The notes: generated by a model from the letters alone, not told the origin. A stretch of DNA of 63,508 nucleotides from Serratia nevei (GCF_024160145.1 NZ_JAMYWQ010000028.1:1-63508), one strand, 5' to 3'. Shown: positions 47,071-57,657, counted from the first letter of the stretch. Numbers and translations are program-made.

Positions 47071-48450
47071 GTGAAAAAAACGTTGGGCGTATTCTTGCCG
47101 TTGTACACCACCACCCTGCTGCTGCTGTTGGGCTCGGGCCTGCTCACCACCTACGTCTCGCTGCGGCTGGCCTCCATCCACGTCAGCAGCGCGCTGATCG
47201 GCGCCATCATCGCCGCCAACTACATCGGGCTGGTGATCGGCGGCAAGGTCGGCCACTTTCTCATCGCCCGCGTCGGGCATATCCGCGCCTACGTGGCCTG
47301 CGCCGGCATCATCACCGCCGCGGTGCTGGGGCACGGCCTGACGGAGTTCATTCCCGCCTGGGTCGCGCTGCGCCTGGTGATCGGGCTGTGCATGATGTGT
47401 CAGTACATGGTGCTGGAAAGCTGGCTGAACGACCAGGCGGAATCCAACCAGCGCGGCAGGGTGTTCGGCTTCTATATGGCGGCGACCTATCTCGGCATGT
47501 CGCTGGGCCAGATCGTGCTGATGCTGCAAAGCAGCCTGGGCATTGCCACGCTGCTGATGATCGCGCTGTGCTTCGCGCTCTGTCTGGTGCCGATCGCCCT
47601 CACCACCCGCACCAATGCGCGCCACATGTCGCCGGCGCCGATGGAGCTGCGCTACTTTGTCGGCGCCATTCCCAAGGTGCTGGCCACCACGTTGGTGATC
47701 GGCATGGTGGTGGGCTCGTTTTACGGCCTGGCGCCGGTCTACGCCAGCCTGCAATCCTTAACCACTCAACAAACCGGCCTGTTCATGGCGCTGGCCATCT
47801 TCGCCGGGCTGGTGGCGCAGTTCCCGCTCAGTTGGCTGTCGGATCGCTATAATCGCCCCTTGCTGATGCGCCTCAACGCCATTTTGCTGATCGTGGCGGC
47901 GCTGCCGCTGGCGCTGCTGCCGCACATCGATTTCCCGCTGCTGCTGGCGGTGGGGTTCGTCGTCAGCATGCTGCAGTTTACGCTCTACCCGCTGGCGGTG
48001 GCGCTGGCCAACGATCTGATTGAGCCGGAGCGCCGGGTCTCGCTGGCCGCCTGTCTGCTGATGGCATTCGGCGTCGGCGCCAGCATCGGGCCCTTGGCAG
48101 TCGGCGCGCTGATCGAGCCGCTTGGCGGCAATATCCTGTACGCCTTCTTCGCCCTGTGCGGCGTGCTGCTGGCGGCCCTCAGCCGCACGGCGAAAGCCGA
48201 GGAACCGCAGCTGGCGCAGGACGCGCCGGTGCCGCACATTCCGCTGCCGGACAGCCTCGCCAGTTCGCCGTTGTCGCCGGCGCTCAATCCGACCTTCGAT
48301 GAACAGATCATTCACGACACCATGCCGCCGCCGGAAGCGGCGCCCGATGTCGATGAGCCGCAGCCCGAAGAACAGGAGGCTGAGCCCTTGCCTCAGGGCG
48401 CCGATCCGCAAGAGGACACCGGCCTGAAAAAGGCGCACGCCATGCTGTAA
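47071..48450 (+). CDS. MFS transporter, YcaD-like
   Basis: 459 residues with 12 hydrophobic helices. The loop 2/3 and helix 4-5 motifs (GGKVGHFLIARVGHIRAY; MVLESWLNDQAESNQRGRVFGFYM) resemble the YcaD group. GTG start with AGGA upstream. The last 80 residues are an unusual acidic Pro/Glu-rich cytoplasmic tail (PPPEAAPDVDEPQPEEQEAE). Substrate unknown. Confidence 0.88.
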   Translation: MKKTLGVFLPLYTTTLLLLLGSGLLTTYVSLRLASIHVSSALIGAIIAANYIGLVIGGKVGHFLIARVGHIRAYVACAGIITAAVLGHGLTEFIPAWVALRLVIGLCMMCQYMVLESWLNDQAESNQRGRVFGFYMAATYLGMSLGQIVLMLQSSLGIATLLMIALCFALCLVPIALTTRTNARHMSPAPMELRYFVGAIPKVLATTLVIGMVVGSFYGLAPVYASLQSLTTQQTGLFMALAIFAGLVAQFPLSWLSDRYNRPLLMRLNAILLIVAALPLALLPHIDFPLLLAVGFVVSMLQFTLYPLAVALANDLIEPERRVSLAACLLMAFGVGASIGPLAVGALIEPLGGNILYAFFALCGVLLAALSRTAKAEEPQLAQDAPVPHIPLPDSLASSPLSPALNPTFDEQIIHDTMPPPEAAPDVDEPQPEEQEAEPLPQGADPQEDTGLKKAHAML

Positions 48451-48459
48451 ACGGCGGCG

Positions 48460-49221
48460 CTACAGATCCTGGAAGGAGCCCAGCATAAAACCGCGTTCGG
48501 CGATCGCCGCTTTCAGCGTCGGCGCGGTCAACACATCCAGCTCGACGAGGCGCGGGTGGCAGTATTTGCTCTGCAGGATCGTCGCGTCGAGGAACGCCGG
48601 GTGGCACATCATTTCCAATGACTCGGCGCCCTGCTCGTCGGCGCACGTCAACCGCTGCAGGAACAAGGCTTCAGAAATCGTCTCGCCGTAGAATCCCGCA
48701 TCAAACGCGTCGGTGCTGCAGGGCGTCTGCAACGTAATATCACGCCGTTTCGCCTCTTCGCGATCGAGGCGCAGCGGCAGACCCTGCGCCTGCGCAAACG
48801 CCTCCACCAGCGGGTAAATCTGCGGCTGCATATGCACATGGTGGTGGCTGTCGATATGCGTCGGCGGCCTGCCGAACAGCGCCACAAACCGCGCGAACTG
48901 GCGCTGCAGCTCCTCCTGAATCTCGTCCAGCTGCAGCTCACCGGCCTCGGCACGGCGCCACAGCCATTTACCCAGTTCGCCATGCTCGTTGACCAGCGAA
49001 GGCATGGCGCCCAGCGGCCTGCCATGGGTCAAAACGAAATGCAGCCCGATCGGTAACCCCGGATATTGTCGGCTGAGCGCCGCCGCGTGCTGGGCGCCGC
49101 CGCCGTTCACCATCGCCGTGGTAGAAGAAACCACGCCATGCTGATACGCCTCGATAACGCCGTAGTTATGTCCTTTGCTCAGGCCGAAGTCGTCGGCATT
49201 CACGATCAGTAGTTTTTCCAT
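48460..49221 (-). CDS. chbG: Chito-oligosaccharide deacetylase ChbG
   Basis: 253 residues (E. coli 249), YdjC family: NADDFGLS metal motif, [12 protein letters not shown] and C-terminal EMMCHPAF. Removes an acetyl group from chitobiose-6-P so that it can act as inducer and substrate. Start [11 protein letters not shown]; 19 upstream codons are open only by chance. Last gene of the PTS operon. Confidence 0.93.
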   Translation of the reverse strand: MEKLLIVNADDFGLSKGHNYGVIEAYQHGVVSSTTAMVNGGGAQHAAALSRQYPGLPIGLHFVLTHGRPLGAMPSLVNEHGELGKWLWRRAEAGELQLDEIQEELQRQFARFVALFGRPPTHIDSHHHVHMQPQIYPLVEAFAQAQGLPLRLDREEAKRRDITLQTPCSTDAFDAGFYGETISEALFLQRLTCADEQGAESLEMMCHPAFLDATILQSKYCHPRLVELDVLTAPTLKAAIAERGFMLGSFQDL

Positions 49222-49369
49222 AGTGGCTCCCGCGAGATGAATTTTTGGCAAGGGAAGCCCGGCCGACCGGCGCGGCATTCCCCTTCGCTAAGGTAAAAAT
49301 CGAATGACTAACCGGCCGGCGGCCTGAAGCTCATCGGCATATCGGCGTTGATACTGATCGGGAGCGGCC

Positions 49370-50218
49370 CTAAAGAGGGCCGTAACACTTTTTTCGGTAG
49401 TTGCCTGGGGTCACATCGGTGAGCCGCTTGAAGTTTTTAATGAACAGGCTGACATCGCCATAGCCGGAATCAAAGGCGATATCGGAAACCGAAGAGTTGG
49501 TGACCTCCAGCTGCGTCTTGGCGAAACTGATACGGATCTCATTGATCACCTGCATTGGCGTCTTATGGTAGTAGCGCCGCATCGCCCGGGTCAGGTACTC
49601 CTGGGTTTTCCCCGACAGCGCCACCATGTTCGCCAACGCCCTTTCGCCGAACATCGCCTTGTCATGCATGCCGGCCAGGGTGTTCTTCAGCCACTGCGGG
49701 ATATCATCGCCGCCGTCGTTTTCTTCCTTATAATGGCGAATGCGGCTGATCACATAAAAGGTCAGCGTTTCGAGAAATTCGGCGAAATCGTCCTCGCGGA
49801 ACTGCGGTGAACTCACTACCGATTCGATATAGGCCAAAAACTCGCTTCTCAGGCTGTAGGCCTGCGAGGCGACGAAGCAGCGTGGCAGCTGCTGCAAATA
49901 GTGCTCTTCAAAGAACGCTTTGCTGACCGCCACGTTGAAGATTTTCGTCGCGCCGAACTCGTAAAAGCTCTGGTGGTAGGAGCCGATGGGGATAAAGACG
50001 AAATCCCCGCGTTCCAGCAGCACCCGCTTGCCGTTGATCTCCTGGTAGCATTTGCCGCTCAGCACGATGGTGAACTCGTAATAGTCGTGCTGATGCAGCC
50101 CGGTGGCGCTTTCCACTTTGTTGTAGATAAACAGGTGAAAATCTTTGCAGTTAAAGAAATCCTGCTCGCGAATCAGCTTCACGTCGTTGGCACTCAGCGA
50201 AATTCGGTTATCGGACAC
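49370..50218 (-). CDS. chbR: AraC-family regulator ChbR
   Basis: 282 residues (E. coli 280). N-terminal cupin ([30 protein letters not shown]) senses the phosphosugar; two C-terminal HTH motifs ([34 protein letters not shown]) bind DNA. Encoded between GH1 and ChbG genes. Confidence 0.92.
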   Translation of the reverse strand: MSDNRISLSANDVKLIREQDFFNCKDFHLFIYNKVESATGLHQHDYYEFTIVLSGKCYQEINGKRVLLERGDFVFIPIGSYHQSFYEFGATKIFNVAVSKAFFEEHYLQQLPRCFVASQAYSLRSEFLAYIESVVSSPQFREDDFAEFLETLTFYVISRIRHYKEENDGGDDIPQWLKNTLAGMHDKAMFGERALANMVALSGKTQEYLTRAMRRYYHKTPMQVINEIRISFAKTQLEVTNSSVSDIAFDSGYGDVSLFIKNFKRLTDVTPGNYRKKCYGPL

Positions 50219-50233
50219 GGCGTCGGCCTCCCG

Positions 50234-51619
50234 TTAGTCAAATCCGTTGCGTCTGGCCGCCTCGGCAAACCAGTAGCCGCTTTTCTTGATGGTGCGGCGC
50301 TGATCCGCCCGATCCAGCCGCACCAGCCCATAACGATTCTTGTAGGCGTTCAGCCAGGACCAGCAGTCGATAAAGGTCCACAGATGATAGCCTTTGCACT
50401 GCGAGCCTTCCGCCAGCGCGCGGTGCAGCCACTTCAGGTGCTCGCGAATAAAGTCGATGCGGTAATCGTCCTCCACCCGTCCATCGGCGCCGATAAACGC
50501 CTCTTCGCCCTCAACGCCCATGCCGTTTTCCGAAATATAACAGGGCAGATTGCCGTAGTTCTCTTTCAGATCCATCAGGATGTCGTACAGCCCCTTTTCG
50601 TAGATCTCCCAGCCGCGGTGCGGATTGATTTTGCGGCCCGGCATTGCATAGTCACTGAACAAATCCTCCGGCGAGGCGATCGGCCCCTCGGCACGGCGCC
50701 CCGCTTTCGCCTGCACCCTGCGCGGTTGGTAATAGTTGACGCCGAGGATGTCCACCACGCCGCCTTCAATCAACTGCGCATCCTGCGGCTCGCAACAGGG
50801 CATCAGCCCATGCCGCTCCAGCAGCTGCAGCAACGCCGCCGGATAACGCCCTTTGGCGACAGGATCGAGGAAACTGCGGTTGAGCAGCAGATCGGCGTCG
50901 TGCGCGGCCTGCCGATCCTCCGGCGCGTCGGAGCGCGGATAGGTCGGGCTCAGATTCAGAATGATGCCGATGCTCCCCGGCCGCTCACGCGCTCTGAAAC
51001 GCTGCACCGCCATGGCGTGCGCCAGTACGCTGTGATACGCCACGGTGACCGCCCGTTTGAAGTCCACCACGCAAGGGTAGTGCAGGTCATTCAGGTAACC
51101 GGCCTCCACCGGCACGATCGGCTCGTTGAAGGTGAACCAGTGGGTGACCCGATCGCCAAACAGACCGAAACAGGTATCGGCGTAACGCGCATAGGCTTCG
51201 ACCACCGCCCGGCTTTCCCAGCCGCCGCGCTGCTGCATGCACAGCGGCATATCGAAGTGGTAGAGATTGATAAACGGGGTGATGCCCTGCGCCAGCAGCT
51301 CGTCGATCATCGCGTTATAGAACGCCACCGCCTGCGGGTTCACCTCGCCGTCGCCGTCCGGGATCAGCCGCGACCACGAAATAGACGTTCTGAAGGTATT
51401 GTGGCCCAGCGTTTTGAGCAGCCCGATATCGGTGCGGAAATGGTCGTAAAAGGTCGAGGCCTCGGCCGGCCCCACCCGATCGTGAAAGCGCTCGGGCGCG
51501 ATCTCGTACCAATAGTCGAAGATGTTGCGGCTCTTGCCGTCCCGCGCGGCCGCCCCTTCAGACTGCGGCGCGGAGGTGGCGCTGCCCCACCAGAACCCGT
51601 CGGCAAATTGATATTCCAT
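50234..51619 (-). CDS. GH1 6-phospho-beta-glucosidase
   Basis: 461 residues, GH1: acid/base in WFTFNEP, nucleophile in YISENGMG, phosphate-binding region near the C-terminus (SWLNAYKNRYGLVRLD). It hydrolyses phosphorylated beta-disaccharides delivered by the PTS. E. coli chb has the GH4 enzyme ChbF instead, so this operon has a different hydrolase. Confidence 0.93.
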   Translation of the reverse strand: MEYQFADGFWWGSATSAPQSEGAAARDGKSRNIFDYWYEIAPERFHDRVGPAEASTFYDHFRTDIGLLKTLGHNTFRTSISWSRLIPDGDGEVNPQAVAFYNAMIDELLAQGITPFINLYHFDMPLCMQQRGGWESRAVVEAYARYADTCFGLFGDRVTHWFTFNEPIVPVEAGYLNDLHYPCVVDFKRAVTVAYHSVLAHAMAVQRFRARERPGSIGIILNLSPTYPRSDAPEDRQAAHDADLLLNRSFLDPVAKGRYPAALLQLLERHGLMPCCEPQDAQLIEGGVVDILGVNYYQPRRVQAKAGRRAEGPIASPEDLFSDYAMPGRKINPHRGWEIYEKGLYDILMDLKENYGNLPCYISENGMGVEGEEAFIGADGRVEDDYRIDFIREHLKWLHRALAEGSQCKGYHLWTFIDCWSWLNAYKNRYGLVRLDRADQRRTIKKSGYWFAEAARRNGFD

Positions 51620-51662
51620 ACTCGCGTCCCTCGCGGGGCGGCCGCGCCGCCCCGTTCCACAG

Positions 51663-53024
51663 TTAGAATTTCAGCGCCTTGGCGATGTCTTCTTCGCTTT
51701 CCGTCGCCGCGTCGATCTGGCTCTGCGCTTTGTTGGAGATCGCCACAAACGGCAGATAAATCACGGTGGCGACCGCCAGGTTGAACAGGCTCAGCAACAT
51801 GGCCATGATGCTGCCGTTGGTGTTGAAGAATGCCCCCAGGCCGACCGGCATGGTCCAGGGCGCGATGTTGGTGATAGGCGGGATCAGCCCGGAGTAATAA
51901 GCCAGCGAGGTGATAATGGTCAGCACCGGCTGCACCAGGATGAACGGAATGAACATCACCGGGTTCATGATCACCGGCAGGCCGAACAGAATCGGTTCGT
52001 TGATCTGGAAAATGCCGGACGGCGTTGCCAGCTTGGCGACCTGGCGATAATCCTCGCGGCGCGAGGCGATGAAGATGGCGATGATCAGGCCCAGCGTCGA
52101 GCCGGTGCCGCCGAGGTAAATGTAGGAGTCGACGAACGGCTTCGCCCACATGTGGAACTCTTTGCCGGCGGCCACCGCCGCTTCGACCGAACCGTATTGG
52201 TTGTACAGCTCCACGTTTTCCAGCGCGAACGGCGTCATGATGCCGCTGTCCAGCGCCGCCAGCGCCATGGAGCCGTGCACCCCAAAGAACCACAGCAGCG
52301 AGGAGAACAGCACGTACACCCAGCCCACCACGCTGCCCATCTTGGCCAGCGGCGCCGAAATGCCGTCCATGATGATCTGGTGGAAGTTGGTGCCCCAATG
52401 CGCCAGCGCGAACGCCACCAGCCCCATGATGGAAAGGATGACGAAGCCGGGGATCAGCGCCGAGAAGGAGCGCGACACCGAAGCCGGCACGCTGTCCGGC
52501 AGGCTAATCACCCAGTTGCGCCGCACAATGAAGGCGAACATCTCGGCCACCGCCAGCCCGATCACCATGCCGGAAATGATGTTGGCGCCGCCCAGCCAAT
52601 TGGCGCCCACCGCATAGGCCTCGCCGACGTTGAACGGCGTGACGGTCATAAAGGCCGCCACCGCCAGCAGCGCCGAAGCCAGCGGATCGACCTTGCGTTC
52701 TTCGGCCAACGCCATGCTGATAAAGAACGGCGTCATCAGGGACATGATCCCCAGCGTACCGTTGTAAACGCTGCCGCCGATGCTCTTCAGCCCGTTCAGC
52801 GTCTCGATGGTGGAGACGTCCAGGCGCACGCCCAGCGAATAGAAGAACGATCCTTCGCCGAAGCTCAGGAACACGTTGTTGATCAACACGAACATCGCCC
52901 CGGTCAAGGTCAGCGGCATCAGGCGGATAAAACCGTTCTTGATGGCGTTGACGTGGGGCTGCTTACCGATTTTTACGGCGAAAGGCAGGATAACCTTCTC
53001 GAGCGAGGCAATGAGGGTATTCAC
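51663..53024 (-). CDS. chbC: PTS lactose/cellobiose-family IIC component
   Basis: 453 residues, about ten membrane helices, GTGSTLGL and [10 protein letters not shown] motifs of the Lac/Chb EIIC family (E. coli ChbC 452). Translocates cellobiose, chitobiose or related sugar. Encoded 12 bp after IIB. Confidence 0.95.
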   Translation of the reverse strand: MNTLIASLEKVILPFAVKIGKQPHVNAIKNGFIRLMPLTLTGAMFVLINNVFLSFGEGSFFYSLGVRLDVSTIETLNGLKSIGGSVYNGTLGIMSLMTPFFISMALAEERKVDPLASALLAVAAFMTVTPFNVGEAYAVGANWLGGANIISGMVIGLAVAEMFAFIVRRNWVISLPDSVPASVSRSFSALIPGFVILSIMGLVAFALAHWGTNFHQIIMDGISAPLAKMGSVVGWVYVLFSSLLWFFGVHGSMALAALDSGIMTPFALENVELYNQYGSVEAAVAAGKEFHMWAKPFVDSYIYLGGTGSTLGLIIAIFIASRREDYRQVAKLATPSGIFQINEPILFGLPVIMNPVMFIPFILVQPVLTIITSLAYYSGLIPPITNIAPWTMPVGLGAFFNTNGSIMAMLLSLFNLAVATVIYLPFVAISNKAQSQIDAATESEEDIAKALKF

Positions 53025-53036
53025 GGCGGCCTCCTG

Positions 53037-53354
53037 TTATTGGTTGGCTTTCTTGATAGCGGCCACCGCAGCCTTCAGCACGCCCAGCCCATCGACCTTG
53101 CCGTACAGCAGCGGATCGATGACTTCAACGGGTTTATTGGGCAGCTGTTTTTGCACTTCCGGCAAGGTGTAGGCAATCTGCGGCCCCAGCAGGATCAGAT
53201 CCGCTTCAACGCCTTTCTCTGCGGCCAGCGCTTCCGGATAGGCGGCGATGATCACCGGCACTTCGTATTTCTCGGCCTGCGCCTTCATTTTTGATACCAA
53301 CAGGGAAGTGGACATACCGGCAGAACAAAACAGATAGATTTTTTTCTTTTCCAT
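53037..53354 (-). CDS. chbB: PTS lactose/cellobiose-family IIB component
   Basis: 105 residues (E. coli ChbB 106), phosphorylated Cys in [27 protein letters not shown] precedes ATG 53354; a GTG three codons earlier is inside the ribosome site. First gene of the operon. No IIA gene is present between this and chbG. Confidence 0.94.
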   Translation of the reverse strand: MEKKKIYLFCSAGMSTSLLVSKMKAQAEKYEVPVIIAAYPEALAAEKGVEADLILLGPQIAYTLPEVQKQLPNKPVEVIDPLLYGKVDGLGVLKAAVAAIKKANQ

Positions 53355-53550
53355 ACCAAGCACCTCAGATAATCAAAAAAACCCCGTGTTATTTGTATGC
53401 CAGATGCAATCACGATTGCTTCACGCATATTCCTTATGAAAATTTCCGTCACGTTGCCCTGGTGGCAGACAGTATACGGAGCATGAAAAACGGATCGGTA
53501 AGCCAGCGAGGAAAATAACCGTCTCTCCTTGACCTGCCGGCTTGACCCCC

Positions 53551-53590
53551 TTCACATTTCACATAAAAAAATAGTGTGACCGGGCTCTCA
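53551..53590 (-). promoter_or_regulatory. chb operon upstream region with CRP-like site
   Basis: TGTGA-N6-TCTCA (53575-53590) differs from the CRP core by one base; next to it is the tandem repeat TTCACAT-TTCACAT (53551-53564). These lie in the 417-bp gap 53355-53771, which otherwise is A/T-rich with no gene. The PTS role makes CRP control plausible. Confidence 0.4.
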
Positions 53591-53771
53591 AATAACCGAT
53601 AAAAACTCGGAATATTCGCAATAAACACTCAAATAACAATTATAAACAGCCAGTTATAAACTCGCCGTGAATTTAAGGGATTATTTGCGCCCGAACAAAC
53701 GAAGGGGGAATAAAAATAGTTCAAGCTTGATTCGCTTACTACCATCCGAACGCGATGGCCGGTGACGAGGA

Positions 53772-54665
53772 CTAAGTGGGCAGACGCAGCAACTCGATCA
53801 CCGTGCTCAGCGCCACGGAATGATTCCTGCGGTTGGGATAATAGAGGTAAAAACCGGGAAACGGCGCGCACCAGTCGGCCAACACCCGCCGCAGCCGCCC
53901 GCTCGCCAGGTGTTCTTCCACCTCCTGTTCGATGGCGAAAGCGATGCCGACGTGCGCCAGCGCCGCCTGCACCATCATCCTGCCGTCATCGAGTATCAAC
54001 GGGCTGTTGACCGCCACGGAAAATCGCTGCTCGCCCTGCTGAAATGCCCATTTGTAGCGCTCGCCCGAAGAGGCCTTGCGCCAACCGATGCAGCGGTGCT
54101 GCAGCAAATCCTGCGGATGCATCGGTTCGCCGTGGCGTTGAAAATAGTCCGGCGTGGCGACGATGGCGAAACGCAGATCCGGCGTCAGGCGCACCGCACG
54201 CATATCATTGTGCAGATCCTCGCCGAGCCGAATACCGGCGTCAAAGCCTTGCTCGACGATGTTGGCAAACCCCTCGTCCGCCACCACCTCCAGCGTAATC
54301 CCGGGGTACTCGCTGGCCAACCGCCCCAGATGCGGCACGATGGCGAGATCGATCGCCGAACGCGGCGCGTTGATGCGCACCAGGCCGCGTGGCCCTTCGC
54401 GAAACGCATTCAGGCTCTCCAGCGCGGCGTCGATATCGGTAAAGGCCGGCACCAGCTGCGCCAACAGATGCTCACCGGCCTCCGTCGGCGAGACGTTGCG
54501 GGTGGTGCGGTTTAGCAGGCGAATGCCCACCTGCGCTTCCAGTTCGCGCAGGGTGTGGGTCAGCGTCGGCGGCGTCACGCCCAGCCGGGCGGCGGCGCGG
54601 CGGAAGCTGCGTTCACTGGCGATAGCCACGAAGGCAGCCAGGCCGGACAATTCGGGTTTCTTCAT
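53772..54665 (-). CDS. LysR-family transcriptional regulator
   Basis: 297 residues. N-terminal winged HTH (FVAIASERSFRRAAARLGVTPPTLTHTLRELEAQVG) and periplasmic-binding-like effector domain (about 90-295). Divergent from the SDR-AKR-propeller genes 106 bp away, so it most likely regulates them. Effector unknown. Confidence 0.9.
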   Translation of the reverse strand: MKKPELSGLAAFVAIASERSFRRAAARLGVTPPTLTHTLRELEAQVGIRLLNRTTRNVSPTEAGEHLLAQLVPAFTDIDAALESLNAFREGPRGLVRINAPRSAIDLAIVPHLGRLASEYPGITLEVVADEGFANIVEQGFDAGIRLGEDLHNDMRAVRLTPDLRFAIVATPDYFQRHGEPMHPQDLLQHRCIGWRKASSGERYKWAFQQGEQRFSVAVNSPLILDDGRMMVQAALAHVGIAFAIEQEVEEHLASGRLRRVLADWCAPFPGFYLYYPNRRNHSVALSTVIELLRLPT

Positions 54666-54771
54666 GCTATTAATATAAATTATCTAATAGTGAGATGAAT
54701 TTTTAGCGGATAGTTATCCGTCATCTAACAACATAGCATTGCGATCGAACCCATTACCAGGTATCGATGCG
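54666..54771. promoter_or_regulatory. LysR-type divergent control region
   Basis: Contains palindromes GGATA-GT-TATCC (54708-54719) and TTATCT-N7-AGATGAA (about 54680-54699), candidate binding sites for the divergent LysR protein. Confidence 0.4.
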
Positions 54772-55572
54772 ATGATTAATGCTACAGATCCAACCCATGA
54801 AACGCCGCGCCGTCTGGCTGACAAAGTCGTGCTGGTAAGCGGCGGCGGCACCGGTATCGGCCGCGCTGCCGCGCTGGCCTATGCCCGCGAAGGCGCCAAA
54901 GTGGCGCTGGCCGGCCGACGCGCGGCGGAAATCGAAGCCACGGCGCGCGACATCGCGCTCGCCGGCGGCGACGCCCTGCCCATCGTGGCCGACGTCTCCC
55001 AGGAAGACGACATCCGCAGGCTGCTCGCCACGGTGACCGCCCACTACGGCCGGCTCGACGTCGCCTTCAACAACGCCGGCATCATCGGCAACTTCGCCCC
55101 CATCACCGAACAGAGCAGCGAGGATTTTGACCGCGTGATCGCCATTAACCTCCGTGGCGTCTGGCTGGCGATGAAATACGAGATTGAAACCTTCCTGGCG
55201 CAGCATTCAGGCGGCGTGATCGTTAACACCTCCTCCTGGCTGACCCACGGCGCGCTGGCCGGTTCGTCCAGCTATTCCGCCAGCAAAGGCGCGCTCGATG
55301 CGATGATCCGCGCGGTGGCGCTCGAATACAGCGGCCAGGGCATCCGCATCAACAACATCAACCCCGGCATCATCGACACGCCGATGGCGCGCGGCAGCGT
55401 GGCCGACAGCGCGGCGTTCGCGCCCTTTATCGCCCACACGCCCGCCGGCCGCCTGGGCGAATCCGAAGACATCGGCGATGTGGCGCTGTGGCTGGCGACG
55501 GACGAAGCCCGCTTCATCACCGGCCAAAGCCTGCTGGTGGACGGCGGTTACACCATCGCCGGCATGCGCTGA
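54772..55572 (+). CDS. SDR-family oxidoreductase
   Basis: 266 residues from the ATG at 54772; a TTG 11 codons upstream is possible. Classical SDR: VSGGGTGIGRAAA (cofactor Gly motif), NNAGIIG, catalytic Ser in NTSSW and YSASK, VDGGYTIAGMR end. Arg residues after the second strand (AGRRAAE) suggest NADP(H). First of a three-gene set under LysR. Confidence 0.9.
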   Translation: MINATDPTHETPRRLADKVVLVSGGGTGIGRAAALAYAREGAKVALAGRRAAEIEATARDIALAGGDALPIVADVSQEDDIRRLLATVTAHYGRLDVAFNNAGIIGNFAPITEQSSEDFDRVIAINLRGVWLAMKYEIETFLAQHSGGVIVNTSSWLTHGALAGSSSYSASKGALDAMIRAVALEYSGQGIRINNINPGIIDTPMARGSVADSAAFAPFIAHTPAGRLGESEDIGDVALWLATDEARFITGQSLLVDGGYTIAGMR

Positions 55573-55584
55573 GAGGACGACGCC

Positions 55585-56556
55585 ATGAACTACCTTCGGC
55601 TTGGCGACAGCGGCCTGCAGGTGTCCCGCCTCTGCCTGGGCGGCATGACCTACGGCGATCCGGCCTGGCGGCCCTGGGTGCTGAAGGAAGACGAAGCCCG
55701 CCCCTTTATCCGCGAGGCGCTGGAGGCGGGCATCAATTTTTTCGATACCGCCAACATTTACTCCGGCGGAGAAAGCGAGCGTATTCTCGGCCGCGCGCTG
55801 AAGGCGTTCGCCCGGCGTGAAGACGTGGTGATCGCCACCAAAGCCTACTTTCCGATGGACGCGCAGCCGAACAGCCGTGGGCTGTCGCGCAAACACCTGC
55901 TGCACAGCGTCGACGCCTCTTTGCAGCGGTTGGGAACGGATTACCTTGATCTGTTCGTGCTGCACCGCTTCGACATCGAAACGCCGATCGAAGAAACCGC
56001 CGACACCCTCGACGGCCTGGTGCGGGCGGGCAAGATCCGCTATCTCGGCGCGTCTTCACTGCACGCCTGGCGCCTGATGAAAATGCTGGCCTTTCAACGT
56101 CAGCACCGCCTGGCGCCGTTTATTTCGCTGCAAAGCCAATACAACCTGGTGACGCGTGAAGACGAAGAAGAGCTGATCCCGCTGTGCCTGGAGGAGGGGC
56201 TTGGCCTGACGCCCTGGTCGCCGCTGGCCCGCGGCGTGCTGGCCGGCTCCGGCAGTGGCGGCACGCTGCGCGCCGCCACCGACGAACAGGCGCCCCGTTG
56301 GTACGGCGGCAGAAACGAGGTGGAGCGCACCGTCGCTGCGGTAGCGGAGGTGGCGGCCGCGCACGGCGTTCCACCGGCGCAGATCGCGCTGGCCTGGCTG
56401 TTGGCCAAACCCGGCGTGGCGTCGCCGCTGGTGGGCATGTCCAAGCCACACCATCTGCAGGATGCACTGGCGGCGCTCGACCTCAGGCTATCGCCGGAAG
56501 ACGTGGCCGAGCTGGAGGCACCAATGGCACACGCTGCCCGCCCCGAGCGCTGGTAG
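55585..56556 (+). CDS. Aldo/keto reductase
   Basis: 323 residues, TIM barrel with catalytic tetrad in FFDTANIYSGGESE (Asp, Tyr), IATKAY (Lys) and FVLHRFD (His). Nearest to the YajO/Tas-like group. GAGAGGACGACGCC precedes the ATG, 12 bp after the SDR stop. Probably acts on the same metabolite as the SDR (inferred from co-location). Confidence 0.92.
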   Translation: MNYLRLGDSGLQVSRLCLGGMTYGDPAWRPWVLKEDEARPFIREALEAGINFFDTANIYSGGESERILGRALKAFARREDVVIATKAYFPMDAQPNSRGLSRKHLLHSVDASLQRLGTDYLDLFVLHRFDIETPIEETADTLDGLVRAGKIRYLGASSLHAWRLMKMLAFQRQHRLAPFISLQSQYNLVTREDEEELIPLCLEEGLGLTPWSPLARGVLAGSGSGGTLRAATDEQAPRWYGGRNEVERTVAAVAEVAAAHGVPPAQIALAWLLAKPGVASPLVGMSKPHHLQDALAALDLRLSPEDVAELEAPMAHAARPERW

Positions 56557-56585
56557 CCCCTTTTCCCCCATTCCCGGAGAGAAAC

Positions 56586-57578
56586 ATGTCCTACGCTGTT
56601 ACCGCGCGAGCGGCGTTGTTCACCCTCGCAGCCGCATTCACCCTTAGCGCGCCGGCGCAGGCCGCCGCCCGCGCGGACTGCACGGAAAGCAGCATAACGC
56701 TGCCGCCCGGCGCGCTTTACCCCAACGGCATCGCCCGCGCGGCGGACGGTACGCTGTATGTCGGGCTGATCACCAGTGGCAACGTGCTGCGCAAACGGCC
56801 GGGTCAGGCGTGGGAAACCTTCTTCCCCGGCGCTGACACGGTGTTCGCCTCCAACGCGCTGCGGCTGGACGAACGGCGCGGGCTGCTGTGGGGCAATTCG
56901 CCGGACTTTCTCTCCGGCGGCAAAGCGCGCGCCAACCGCATCTATGCGCTGAACGTCGCGGATGGCACCCTCAACCGCAGCCTGGCGCTGCCGGCGGGAG
57001 AAATGGGCAACGATATTGTGCTCGGCGCAGACGGTACGGTGTACGTGACGGAAACCCGCGGCGGCGGCATCCTGCGCCTGCGACCGGGCGAAGCGGCATT
57101 CAGTACGCTGTTTCAGGATGCGCAATTAACGGCTCCCAGCGGGCTGGGCGCAGCCGGCATCGTGCTGCTCGACGACCGGCTGATGGCAGTCACCAATTTC
57201 GGCACCGGTAAGCTCTACACCCTCAGCTATAACGATCCAAAACCGCAGCTGACGGAAATGCAGCTGCCGCGCCTGATTGAAAATCCGGACGGGATAGGAT
57301 TGGCACCGGACGGCGCGCTGATCGTGCTGGAAAACGGGATCCAGAGCGGCCAAGGGCGGATCCTGCGGATCCCGTCCCCCAAGGCAGCGGGCATGCACCG
57401 GCTTGAGGTCTTGCGCCAAGGCATGGAATCGCCGGTCAATCTGACCATCACGCCACAAGGCTGCGCCTTCGTCAGCGAATCGCGCATCCGCCACCGCCTG
57501 CTGCCCGGCCACGAAACCGAAGTGCCCGACAGCTTCCGCCTCTATCAACTGCCCCTGCCTCTCGCCGCCGCGCAATAA
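56586..57578 (+). CDS. Secreted SMP-30/gluconolactonase-like beta-propeller protein
   Basis: 330 residues with a Sec signal (cleavage about AQA-AAR, residue 26). Repeats LYPNGIARAADGTLYVG, GNDIVLGADGTVYVTE and ENPDGIGLAPDGALIV are SMP-30-like blades. Periplasmic or secreted lactonase/hydrolase role possible. GGAGAGAAAC upstream fixes the ATG. Its 3' end (about 28 bp) and downstream flank are duplicated beyond the fic cassette. Confidence 0.85.
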   Translation: MSYAVTARAALFTLAAAFTLSAPAQAAARADCTESSITLPPGALYPNGIARAADGTLYVGLITSGNVLRKRPGQAWETFFPGADTVFASNALRLDERRGLLWGNSPDFLSGGKARANRIYALNVADGTLNRSLALPAGEMGNDIVLGADGTVYVTETRGGGILRLRPGEAAFSTLFQDAQLTAPSGLGAAGIVLLDDRLMAVTNFGTGKLYTLSYNDPKPQLTEMQLPRLIENPDGIGLAPDGALIVLENGIQSGQGRILRIPSPKAAGMHRLEVLRQGMESPVNLTITPQGCAFVSESRIRHRLLPGHETEVPDSFRLYQLPLPLAAAQ

Positions 57579-57615
57579 ACTCTACGCCGTTTCTGCGGGC
57601 AGCGACTTGCGTTGT
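57550..57615 (+). repeat. Left copy of fic-cassette flanking repeat
   Basis: 66 bp covering the last codons of the propeller gene and its 3' flank; its final 23 bp (CTGCGGG...TTGCGTTGT) are identical to the right copy at 58617-58681. Confidence 0.88.
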
Positions 57616-57657
57616 ATCGTTAACATCCAATGAATTGAAAATATTTAATTCGATGGC

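Noticed and set aside
53551-53579. TCACA...TGTGA as a CRP site
   Set aside because: The half-sites are in the wrong order for CRP; the TGTGA-N6-TCTCA just beyond fits better.
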